A DNA stretch of 64,000 nt from Pseudarthrobacter defluvii (lineage in GTDB: Bacteria > Actinomycetota > Actinomycetes > Actinomycetales > Micrococcaceae): positions 1,798,001-1,862,000 of the forward strand of contig NZ_JAUSYG010000001.1 of assembly GCF_030816725.1 (NCBI RefSeq), read 5' to 3'. The notes below the pieces were generated by a model. It saw nothing but the letters and a program-made list of their open reading frames with translations. It was not told where the DNA came from and did no database searches. The position numbers and the translations under genes are program-made. Below are positions 54,826 through 64,000 of this stretch, in pieces. Within the stretch, counting starts at the first letter, position 1. Each line of letters opens with the position of its first letter.

Positions 54826-54986
54826 TAAGCTGAATCTTTGTCTGGCAAGGCGCGGACGCACAATCTCCCCAATGAACGTTGGTCTGGTTATGCCCTGCGC
54901 CCAGTAGCAAAAGGCAGCGGTTGGCCGATGCTCTCCATCGTGGAGGCCAGTAACACTGACACACCGCAGATATTGGAAGGACACAA
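54826..54986 (+). promoter_or_regulatory. rpsD promoter and ~150-nt leader
   Basis: TAAGCT (54826-54831) with TGG before it is a plausible -10, placing the RNA start near 54838. The leader is long enough for S4 autoregulation, which is known for rpsD mRNA in other bacteria, but I cannot show the fold. Confidence 0.35.
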
Positions 54987-55613
54987 GTGGCTAACAACAC
55001 TCGTGCTCGCCGTCAGGCCCGCCTCTCGCGGTCCCTCGGCATCGCTCTGACCCCCAAGGCCGCCAAGTACATGGAGCGCCGCCCGTACGGCCCCGGTGAG
55101 CATGGCCGTGCCCGCAAGAAGCAGGACTCCGACTACGCCGTGCGTCTGCGCGAAAAGCAGCGTCTGCGCGCCCAGTACGGCATCCGCGAAGCACAGATGA
55201 CCCGCGCCTTCGAAGAGGCCCGCCGCACCAAGGGCCTGACCGGTGAGAACCTCATCGAACTGCTCGAGATGCGCCTCGACGCCCTGGTCCTGCGCGCCGG
55301 CTTCGCCCGCACCATCGCCCAGGCCCGCCAGCTGGTTGTGCACCGCCACATCATGGTTGACGGCGTCCGCGTTGACCGTCCGTCGTTCCGCGTCGGCGAG
55401 GGCCAGCTGGTCCACGTCCACAGCCGCAGCGAGACCATGGTTCCGCTCCAGGTTGCCGCAGCCGGCGCCCACCGCGACGTCCTGCCTGCCGTTCCGGCCT
55501 ACCTGGACGTCAAGCTGGAGGCCCTGCAGGCACGCTTGGTCCGCCGTCCCAAGCGCTCCGAAATCCCGGTGACCTGCGAAGAGCAGCTCGTCGTCGAATT
55601 CTACGCACGCTAA
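54987..55613 (+). CDS. rpsD: 30S ribosomal protein S4
   Basis: 208 aa from GTG 54987 with GGAAGG upstream. It has the S4 N-terminal domain (zinc-free type, no Cys near the start) and the S4 RNA-binding domain (LEMRLDALVLRAGFARTIAQ, ARQLVVHRHIMVDGVRVDRP). Primary binder of 16S rRNA. It stands alone, away from the rpsM-rpsK-rpoA cluster, with its own promoter and terminator. Confidence 0.98.
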   Translation: MANNTRARRQARLSRSLGIALTPKAAKYMERRPYGPGEHGRARKKQDSDYAVRLREKQRLRAQYGIREAQMTRAFEEARRTKGLTGENLIELLEMRLDALVLRAGFARTIAQARQLVVHRHIMVDGVRVDRPSFRVGEGQLVHVHSRSETMVPLQVAAAGAHRDVLPAVPAYLDVKLEALQARLVRRPKRSEIPVTCEEQLVVEFYAR

Positions 55614-55630
55614 ATCCCAGCAGCGTACCC

Positions 55631-55664
55631 AAAGAAGCCCGTGGCAAGCGCCGCGGGCTTCTTT
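55631..55664 (+). terminator. intrinsic terminator of rpsD
   Basis: 11-bp stem AAAGAAGCCCG (55631-55641) and CGGGCTTCTTT (55654-55664) ending in T's, 17 bp after the stop codon. Confidence 0.85.
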
Positions 55665-55751
55665 GTATGTAAGGTACTTGGGGGACATCTGCGCAACGGG
55701 CCTTCCGTGCATGCTGCGGATGGGGCCCAATCACGAATTTCGAGGAGATGA

Positions 55752-56132
55752 ATGTCTATGACTGGTGGCGATATTGCCGGCCTGATCGCTGCCGGGGTGT
55801 TCGCGCTCCTGGTCCTGCTGCTTGCGGTCCCCATCCTGAAGCTGGGGAAGGTCTTCGATGAGATGCGCACCACCATCAGGTCCCTCAGCGACGGCGCCAC
55901 GCCCCTGATGGATGAGGTCACCGCCACCGTTTCCACCACCAACCAGCAGCTGAAGAAGGTGGACGGCATCTCGTCCAACGTCTCGGATGCATCCGCCAAC
56001 ATTTCCGCCCTGTCCTCGCTGGTTGCCGCCACGGTGGGTTCGCCGCTGATCAAGGTCGCCGCCTTCAGCTACGGCGTCCGCAGCGCGTTCGCCAACCGCC
56101 GGAAGCCCGCTGCCGGCCGCCGCAGCCGCTAG
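55752..56132 (+). CDS. DUF948 domain-containing protein
   Basis: 126 aa from ATG 55752 with GAGGAGA upstream. One N-terminal membrane helix (about 5-28), then an amphipathic helical DUF948 region (KLGKVFDEMRTTIRSLSDGA to SSNVSDASANISALSSLVAA) of the type found in actinobacterial envelope proteins, and a basic tail (RKPAAGRRSR). Function unknown; commonly encoded just before alaS. Confidence 0.9.
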   Translation: MSMTGGDIAGLIAAGVFALLVLLLAVPILKLGKVFDEMRTTIRSLSDGATPLMDEVTATVSTTNQQLKKVDGISSNVSDASANISALSSLVAATVGSPLIKVAAFSYGVRSAFANRRKPAAGRRSR

Positions 56133-56148
56133 ATTCGAAAAGAAGACC

Positions 56149-56379
56149 ATGAAAAGAATTGTGTGGATGGGAATCGGCGTGGCCATTGGGGTCATCGCCT
56201 TCCGTAAAGTCAGCCAGGCCCAGTCCAGCCTCGGACCGGAGGGCCTCAACCGTGCGGTGGGCCGGCTGGCCGACGGCGTCTACGACTTCGCCGACGCCGT
56301 GCGGGCAGGGATGCGCGAACGGGAAACCGACCTGAGGTCCGCCCTGGGCATCGAGTCCGCTGAAGTGGTCCCGCGCTAG
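56149..56379 (+). CDS. small membrane protein, DUF6167-like
   Basis: 76 aa, ATG 56149 with GAAAAGAAG upstream. An N-terminal membrane helix with a Gly-rich face (WMGIGVAIGVIAFRKVSQAQ), then an amphipathic region ending FADAVRAGMRERETDLRSAL. The length and pattern match the small DUF6167 proteins that sit before alaS in actinobacteria; assignment by pattern only. Probably co-transcribed with the DUF948 gene 16 bp upstream. Confidence 0.75.
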   Translation: MKRIVWMGIGVAIGVIAFRKVSQAQSSLGPEGLNRAVGRLADGVYDFADAVRAGMRERETDLRSALGIESAEVVPR

Positions 56380-56502
56380 ACCCGGAAGGGTGCTGCAGCG
56401 GCAGCCAGTCAACACCGGCAGGAACCCGGTCCGGGTCTCCCGCCACCTGAACGAAATATCCATGCCCCGCGGCGTGGACCAAGAAGGGTAAGAAAACAGC
56501 TC

Positions 56503-59181
<2,679 letters not shown>

Positions 59182-59188
59182 CCCCACC

Positions 59189-59788
59189 ATGACCAATCCT
59201 GTTGTTGCCGGCGGCTACCCCCAGGGCGTCAAACTGGGGGTAGACGTGGGCACCGTCCGGGTAGGGGTCGCCATCTGCGACCGTGACTCGATCCTTGCCA
59301 CGCCGTACAAGACCCTCGACCGGAACGCCAGGAAGAACTCGGACGTCCGTGTCATCGCCAAACTGGCGGAGGACCTTGGCGCCGTGCAGGTGATCGTCGG
59401 CCTGCCCAGGACCATGAAGGGTGAGGAACATGCCTCAGCCAGGATGGCCACGGACTATGCGCTGCTGCTGGCTGCAGAGTTATCCAGCCGCGGCCTGGCG
59501 GTCCCGGTCAACCTGGTGGACGAGCGCCTCAGCAGCGTCGCGGCCCACCGGAACCTGCACGAAGCTGGCATGAGCAGCAGGGATCACCGTAAAGTAGTTG
59601 ATCAGGTCGCGGCGGCCGGTATTCTTCAGCACGCCATCGACATGCAGAAAGCCAGGGGAGCGGATGTCGGCTCACGCGTGACAGCGCCATCCCCGTCCGT
59701 GGACCTGGGGGCCGGTGGGGTGGACGAACCAGTCCGCGCCACTCCCTCAGACACGGCCCGATCTTCAGATAATGGAAGGCAACAGTGA
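59189..59788 (+). CDS. ruvX: Holliday junction resolvase RuvX/YqgF family
   Basis: 199 aa from ATG 59189, 7 bp after alaS. RNase H-like fold: KLGVDVGTVRVGVAICDRDS (first Asp), VIVGLPRTMKGEEHASARMA, VNLVDERLSSVAAHRNL (Glu), and the closing DHRKVVDQVAAAGILQHAID. A ~45-residue tail is an actinobacterial addition. Possible roles are junction resolution or pre-16S rRNA maturation. Overlaps mltG by GTGA. Confidence 0.94.
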   Translation: MTNPVVAGGYPQGVKLGVDVGTVRVGVAICDRDSILATPYKTLDRNARKNSDVRVIAKLAEDLGAVQVIVGLPRTMKGEEHASARMATDYALLLAAELSSRGLAVPVNLVDERLSSVAAHRNLHEAGMSSRDHRKVVDQVAAAGILQHAIDMQKARGADVGSRVTAPSPSVDLGAGGVDEPVRATPSDTARSSDNGRQQ

Positions 59789-61437
59789 GCCCTGCCAACA
59801 TTGATGACACCTCCGGCCCGTTCGGCGCCGGGGGCCCGCGGCCGCTGACCCGCAAGGAGCTGCGCGCACGGGAGAAGACCCTCAATACCGGTGGCCAGGA
59901 CGCGGTGCCCGAACAGGCCTACGAAACCTCGGACATCCCGGAGCCTCCCGCGGCGCCGCCGGCAAACGGTTCTCCGGCTGCCGAAGCCACCTTTGCTCCG
60001 CTTCCCGGCGCCGGGGGCGTTCCCGCCGCACCGCAGACACCGCCGTCCATCCAGGACGAACAGAAGGCAGGTGCCTCCTCCGGCAGCGATGCCCGCAACG
60101 AATCCCCGCTGCCGCCCCATCACGACGGCGGCTGGCACCACGAGGACGTACCGCACCACGGCTCCCACCTCGACGACGCCCCCCACCATCCGGACGACGT
60201 CCACTATGCGCACCATGAGGCCCACATCCACGATGAAACCGACGTCCACGACTACCAGGACGCCGAGCACGGCCACCCTGCGTATGAGACACCCGGCTAC
60301 GACCACGACGAATCCGGGCATGCAGATCCGGTTGCCGGGATACTGCCTGCCGCATCCACCGAGGTAGTGAAGCGTCCCTCGAAGAAGGTCCGCCGCCGCC
60401 GCAGGCTGGTGGCCCTTTTCCTGACGCTGGCCGTTTTCGTGACGGCGGTGGCCGTAGGGGCCCAGTTCCTCAAGCCCCTCCTCGGCGACGGGAAGCCGTC
60501 AGACTTCCCTGGGCCGGGCACAGGCGAGGTCCATGTAACCGTCGCCAGCGGTGAAGGCACCAGGTCGGTGGCGACGGAGCTGGAGAACCAGCGCGTCGTG
60601 GCCAACGCGGATACGTTCATGCAGGCTTTCCATGCCTCGGGCGCGACACTGGCTCCGGGTGACTATGTCTTCAAGACCGAGATGAAGAACGCGGATGCGG
60701 TCAACGTCCTGGTTGGCAAGGACAAGACCAAGGTCATCTACTTCGCCCTGAGCGCGGGGCTTCGCATCAGCGAATCCCTCCAGGCGATCTCCGAGGGGTC
60801 CGGCGTCTCTGTACAGCAGCTGCAGGCGCTCAGTAACCAGCCGGCCCAGTTCGGCCTGCCCGCTAACGCCAAGAACCTTGAAGGCTACCTGGCGCCGGGC
60901 GAGTACCGCTTCCCGCTGGGAACTCCGTCCAAGGACATCCTGCAGGCACTCGTGAAGGCCACCACCGATGAGCTCGTGTCGCAGGGTATTACGGACCCGG
61001 CCAAGCAGTACCAGGCCGTCATCGTGGCGAGCATCGTCCAGGCCGAGGGCGGCCAGGCGGACTACGGTGACGTGGCCGGCGCCATCTACAACCGGCTGAA
61101 GCCGAATGACCAGACCGGCGGCTTCCTGCAGGTGGACTCGGCGGTCACGTATGGGCTGGGCACCCGGAGCTTCAACTTCACCGATGAGCAGCGCAAGGAC
61201 AAGTCCAACCCGTACAACACCTACGCGAATCCTGGGCTGCCTCCCGGCCCCATCGGGTCGCCGGGCAAGACTGCCATCGATGCTGCCGCCCGCCCAAAGA
61301 CCAATGATTACCTGTTCTGGGTGACCATCAACCTGGACACCAAGGAAACCAAGTTCGCCAGGACGCTTGCCGAGCACAACGCCTACGTGGAGCAGTACAA
61401 CGCGTGGTGCCAGGCGAACGCGGGCCGCTGCACATGA
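59785..61437 (+). CDS. mltG: endolytic murein transglycosylase MltG with His-rich cytoplasmic tail
   Basis: 550 aa from GTG 59785. Residues 1-206 are cytoplasmic and disordered; between about 112 and 179 there are 19 His in 68 residues, mixed with Asp and Glu. One membrane helix (about 208-226) is followed by a LysM-like part and the YceG/MltG domain with the catalytic Glu in IVASIVQAEGGQADYGDVAG and NRLKPNDQT, then SNPYNTYANPGLPPGPIGSP. It cuts nascent glycan strands at the membrane. Overlaps ruvX and aroE by 4 bp each. Confidence 0.94.
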   Translation: MSPANIDDTSGPFGAGGPRPLTRKELRAREKTLNTGGQDAVPEQAYETSDIPEPPAAPPANGSPAAEATFAPLPGAGGVPAAPQTPPSIQDEQKAGASSGSDARNESPLPPHHDGGWHHEDVPHHGSHLDDAPHHPDDVHYAHHEAHIHDETDVHDYQDAEHGHPAYETPGYDHDESGHADPVAGILPAASTEVVKRPSKKVRRRRRLVALFLTLAVFVTAVAVGAQFLKPLLGDGKPSDFPGPGTGEVHVTVASGEGTRSVATELENQRVVANADTFMQAFHASGATLAPGDYVFKTEMKNADAVNVLVGKDKTKVIYFALSAGLRISESLQAISEGSGVSVQQLQALSNQPAQFGLPANAKNLEGYLAPGEYRFPLGTPSKDILQALVKATTDELVSQGITDPAKQYQAVIVASIVQAEGGQADYGDVAGAIYNRLKPNDQTGGFLQVDSAVTYGLGTRSFNFTDEQRKDKSNPYNTYANPGLPPGPIGSPGKTAIDAAARPKTNDYLFWVTINLDTKETKFARTLAEHNAYVEQYNAWCQANAGRCT

Positions 61438-62294
61438 GCCTGCGGGCTGCCGTCCTTGGCCACCCGATCAGCCATTCAAAATCCCCGGCACTGCACCTCG
61501 CGGCCTACGGACGGCTTGCTGCAGGCATCAGTTACACGGCGATCGACGTCACGGAGGAGTTGCTGCCGTCCTTCATGCGGCAGATCCGGAACCAGCCGGG
61601 TTGGCGCGGGCTGTCCGTGACCATGCCGCTGAAGACCGCCATTCTGGACGAGGTGGACGAGGTACGCGGGGTGGCGCAGACCCTGGGCGTCGTGAATACC
61701 GTGACGTTCGAGGACTCGGCCGGTGGCCTGAAGACGGTGGGTTCCAATACGGACGTCACCGGCATCGTCAACGCCTTGTGCCACGCCGGTACCGCAGCTG
61801 CACCTTCCGCCGTCATCCTCGGTGGCGGCGGGACGGCGGCTTCCGCCGTGGCCGCACTGAAGGAATTGGGCACCGCAACGGTGCAGGTCTTCGTCCGGGA
61901 CACGTCCCGCACCGCAGAAGTCCGCGATGCCGCGGACCGCCTCGGGATGGGCCTGGAGGTCCGTACCCTTGCCGGGGCCGCCCGCCCAACGGCGGAAGCC
62001 GACGTCGTCATTTCCACCCTCCCGCCGCGCGCGGCAGATGGACTCGCCGCGGAAATCGCCGCGCTCAAGACCACCACGCCGGGTGTGCTGCTGGACGTGG
62101 CCTACGATCCCTGGCCCAGCCTTATTGCCTCGGTGTGGCAGGCCGGCGGCGGCCGCGTGGTTCCCGGCCTTGAAATGCTGCTGTACCAGGCCGTGGAGCA
62201 GGTGCGGCTCTTCACCCGGCGCGGGGAAGACGTTAATGCAGGTGTCATAGATGTGATGTGTGACGCAGTCGGCCTTGCCCGGCGGGCGTTGTGA
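61434..62294 (+). CDS. aroE: shikimate dehydrogenase
   Basis: 286 aa from ATG 61434. Substrate domain: [20 protein letters not shown] (Ser residues that bind shikimate; the usual HN is HL here), [20 protein letters not shown] (catalytic Lys, Asp), [15 protein letters not shown] domain: [20 protein letters not shown] and the VVISTLPP strand. C-terminal [17 protein letters not shown]. It reduces dehydroshikimate. ATGA overlap with the mltG stop. Confidence 0.95.
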   Translation: MSLRAAVLGHPISHSKSPALHLAAYGRLAAGISYTAIDVTEELLPSFMRQIRNQPGWRGLSVTMPLKTAILDEVDEVRGVAQTLGVVNTVTFEDSAGGLKTVGSNTDVTGIVNALCHAGTAAAPSAVILGGGGTAASAVAALKELGTATVQVFVRDTSRTAEVRDAADRLGMGLEVRTLAGAARPTAEADVVISTLPPRAADGLAAEIAALKTTTPGVLLDVAYDPWPSLIASVWQAGGGRVVPGLEMLLYQAVEQVRLFTRRGEDVNAGVIDVMCDAVGLARRAL

Positions 62295-62320
62295 CCGCCC
62301 TACGTGGCAGGATGGAAATT

Positions 62321-63517
62321 ATGCGTTGGTTGACTGCCGGTGAATCCCATGGCCCGGCTCTGATGGGAATTATTGAGGGCGTCCCCGCCGGTGTGGAAAT
62401 CACCAGCGGCAACATCGCAGACTCCCTGGCCCGCCGCCGCCTTGGCTACGGACGCGGCGCCCGGATGAAGTTCGAGCAGGATGTTGTCACGATTCTTGGC
62501 GGCGTCCGGCACGGCCGCACCCAGGGAGGTCCCGTTGCCATCCAGGTGGGTAACACCGAGTGGCCCAAGTGGGAGCAGATCATGTCCGCAGATCCTGTGG
62601 ACGCGGAACTCCTCGCCGACCAGGCACGCAACGCACCCCTGACGCGGCCCCGGCCGGGCCATGCGGACTTCACCGGCATGCAGAAGTACGGCTTTGATGA
62701 GGCCCGCCCGGTGCTGGAACGCGCAAGTGCGCGGGAAACGGCCACCCGCGTGGCTCTCGGGACCGTGGCCGCTCAGTTCCTCAGGCACCTCGGCATTGAG
62801 CTTGTCAGCCACACGGTCTCCATCGCCAGCGTCACGGTCCCTGAAGGCCGCCCGCTGCCGATACCCAGCGACGTTATCGCCCTGGACACGGATCCCTTGC
62901 GCTGCTTTGACCGCGAAACGTCGGACGCAATGGTTGCCGAGGTCGACGCCGCCCACAAGGAAGGCGAGACCCTGGGGGGAGTGGTGGAGGTCCTGGCCTA
63001 CGGCCTTCCGCCGGGACTGGGCAGCTACGTGCACTGGGACCGACGCCTGGACGCCAGGCTGGCTGCTGCCCTCATGGGCATCCAGGCCATCAAGGGCGTG
63101 GAGGTTGGCGACGGCTTCCTCACCGCAGCCCGCCGTGGTTCTGCTGCCCACGATGAGATCGTCCGTGATGGCGAAGGCAGGATTGTCCGCGCCAGCAACC
63201 GAGCCGGCGGCATTGAAGGCGGCATGAGCATCGGCGATGTCCTCCGTGTCCGGGCCGCCATGAAGCCCATTGCCACGGTGCCCCGCGCCCTGCGGACCAT
63301 CGACGTCAGCACAGGCGAAGCGGCCAAGGCCCACCACCAGCGCTCTGACGTGTGTGCCGTACCGGCCGCCGGGGTGGTGGCCGAGGCCATGGTTGCCCTG
63401 GTCCTCGCCGAGGCCGTCATCGAGAAGTTTGGCGGTGATTCAGTGGCCGAGACCGCTCGCAACATCAAGGGCTACCTGGACAACATTCCGGCGTCCCTGG
63501 ACTCGATCGGCCAGTAG
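62321..63517 (+). CDS. aroC: chorismate synthase
   Basis: 398 aa from ATG 62321; a GTG at 62291 would add ten residues not in the family. [59 protein letters not shown] and [15 protein letters not shown] (FMN and EPSP contacts) fit chorismate synthase throughout. It makes chorismate from EPSP with reduced FMN. Stop and aroK start share one base. Confidence 0.98.
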   Translation: MRWLTAGESHGPALMGIIEGVPAGVEITSGNIADSLARRRLGYGRGARMKFEQDVVTILGGVRHGRTQGGPVAIQVGNTEWPKWEQIMSADPVDAELLADQARNAPLTRPRPGHADFTGMQKYGFDEARPVLERASARETATRVALGTVAAQFLRHLGIELVSHTVSIASVTVPEGRPLPIPSDVIALDTDPLRCFDRETSDAMVAEVDAAHKEGETLGGVVEVLAYGLPPGLGSYVHWDRRLDARLAAALMGIQAIKGVEVGDGFLTAARRGSAAHDEIVRDGEGRIVRASNRAGGIEGGMSIGDVLRVRAAMKPIATVPRALRTIDVSTGEAAKAHHQRSDVCAVPAAGVVAEAMVALVLAEAVIEKFGGDSVAETARNIKGYLDNIPASLDSIGQ

Positions 63518-64000
63518 TGCCCCACCGCAGCAGTCCAGGAGCAGCCGGCGATCGGCCAATTGTGCTCATCGGCCCCATGGCCGTGGGTAAATCAGCCATC
63601 GGCCAGCAGCTCGCCCAGCAGTTGGGGGTCCGGTTCGTTGACACGGACGCTGTGATCGTCGCCGGTCACGGATCAATTGCCGGGATCTTCGCGGGGCGCG
63701 GTGAGCACGCGTTCAGGGAGATCGAGGCCCGGACTGTTGCCGATACCGTGGAGGAAGCCGAGGGCACGTCCACGGTGATCTCGCTCGGCGGGGGAGCGGT
63801 GCTCGATTCGGGCACGCAGCAGCTCATCAGCCGCTGCACCGTTGTGTACCTGGAGTGCGACGCCGACACCGTGGCGGACCGGATTGCCCGGAATTCCGGC
63901 CGGCCCCTCCTTGCCGGGGATGCCATGGGCCGCTGGACGGCAATGTTCGCCACCCGCAGGCCGGTCTACGAGAGGCTGGCCGACATCACCCTGGACGTCC
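63517..64000 (+). CDS. aroK: shikimate kinase, N-terminal part (runs off window)
   Basis: At least 161 codons from GTG 63517, open to the window end. The Walker A loop is GPMAVGKSAIG (about residues 19-29), with RFVDTDAVIVAG (substrate Asp), the IFAGRGEHAFREIEARTV stretch, ISLGGGAVLDS (substrate Gly-rich loop) and the lid Arg in ARNSGRPLL. It phosphorylates shikimate, between AroE and AroC in the pathway. Confidence 0.93.
   Translation, partial: MPHRSSPGAAGDRPIVLIGPMAVGKSAIGQQLAQQLGVRFVDTDAVIVAGHGSIAGIFAGRGEHAFREIEARTVADTVEEAEGTSTVISLGGGAVLDSGTQQLISRCTVVYLECDADTVADRIARNSGRPLLAGDAMGRWTAMFATRRPVYERLADITLDV

Noticed and set aside
54838..55050. 70-codon frame overlapping the rpsD start
   Set aside because: It overlaps conserved S4 codons in another frame, has no ribosome binding site and matches no family; the region is the rpsD leader.

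Overview
The window is high-GC chromosomal DNA from an actinobacterium, most likely Arthrobacter or Pseudarthrobacter (Micrococcaceae). This rests on the conserved block thrS-HIT-pgsA-pdxS ... pdxT-yebC-ruvCAB-yajC-secDF-relA, the alaS-ruvX-mltG-aroE-aroC-aroK block, actinobacterial families (mycoredoxin, acVLRF1, DUF6504, DUF4389, DUF1918, MurT/GatD), frequent GTG/TTG starts, and many genes with a TANNNT-like -10 box about 6 nt before the start codon, the layout of leaderless transcripts. I saw no rRNA, tRNA, insertion sequence, prophage or CRISPR array. It reads as stable core chromosome; the first ~20 kb is more accessory.

Layout. 1-2.7 kb: two universal stress proteins flanking a DUF4389 membrane protein, all on the minus strand; both Usp genes have the same DosR/OsdR-like box upstream. 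3-6.4 kb: an acidic protein, then DUF664, RNase Z and SelO with overlapping starts and stops. 6.5-7.8 kb: a secreted LysM/NlpC-P60 cell-wall enzyme behind a ydaO-type c-di-AMP riboswitch. 7.8-18.8 kb: small accessory genes (DksA-like, AlkD-like, DUF1810, SDR, phosphoesterase, Nudix, EEP hydrolase, thioesterase, PadR, ABC1/UbiB kinase, lipoate ligase-like, mycoredoxin, SRAP, VOC protein, chorismate mutase). 18.9-22.8 kb: DUF6504 and an error-prone polymerase (DnaE2) behind an SOS box. 22.9-27.2 kb: thrS, HIT protein, phosphatidylinositol-phosphate synthase and pdxS. 27.5-31 kb: M3 peptidase and a ferric-reductase-like oxidoreductase. 31-33 kb: GatD/MurT (lipid II amidation), divergent from pdxT-yebC-ruvC-ruvA-ruvB-yajC-secD-secF-relA. 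43-49 kb: AbiEi-like protein, DUF349 protein, cyclophilin, hisS, APC permease. 49-55.6 kb: aspS, GNAT, a membrane protein/XRE regulator pair, acVLRF1, rarA, rpsD. 55.7-64 kb: DUF948 and a DUF6167-like protein, alaS, ruvX, mltG, aroE, aroC and the start of aroK, which runs off the end.

Themes. Cell-wall growth appears several times (c-di-AMP-controlled NlpC/P60 enzyme, MurT/GatD, MltG). So do DNA repair and damage tolerance (DnaE2, RuvABC, RuvX, RarA, SRAP, AlkD-like), translation (four aminoacyl-tRNA synthetases, S4, acVLRF1, RSH) and aromatic amino-acid synthesis (AroE, AroC, AroK, chorismate mutase). The most interesting signals are regulatory: paired DosR-like boxes, a probable bidirectional promoter with one shared -10 region serving two leaderless genes, a doubled operator around a leaderless membrane-protein/XRE operon, three TATCG repeats phased at 10 bp before padR, SOS boxes before dnaE2 and ruvA, and a 60-bp palindrome after the M3 peptidase gene. 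Two proteins depart from their families: a MurT without the cysteine zinc ribbon, and an MltG with a histidine-rich cytoplasmic tail.
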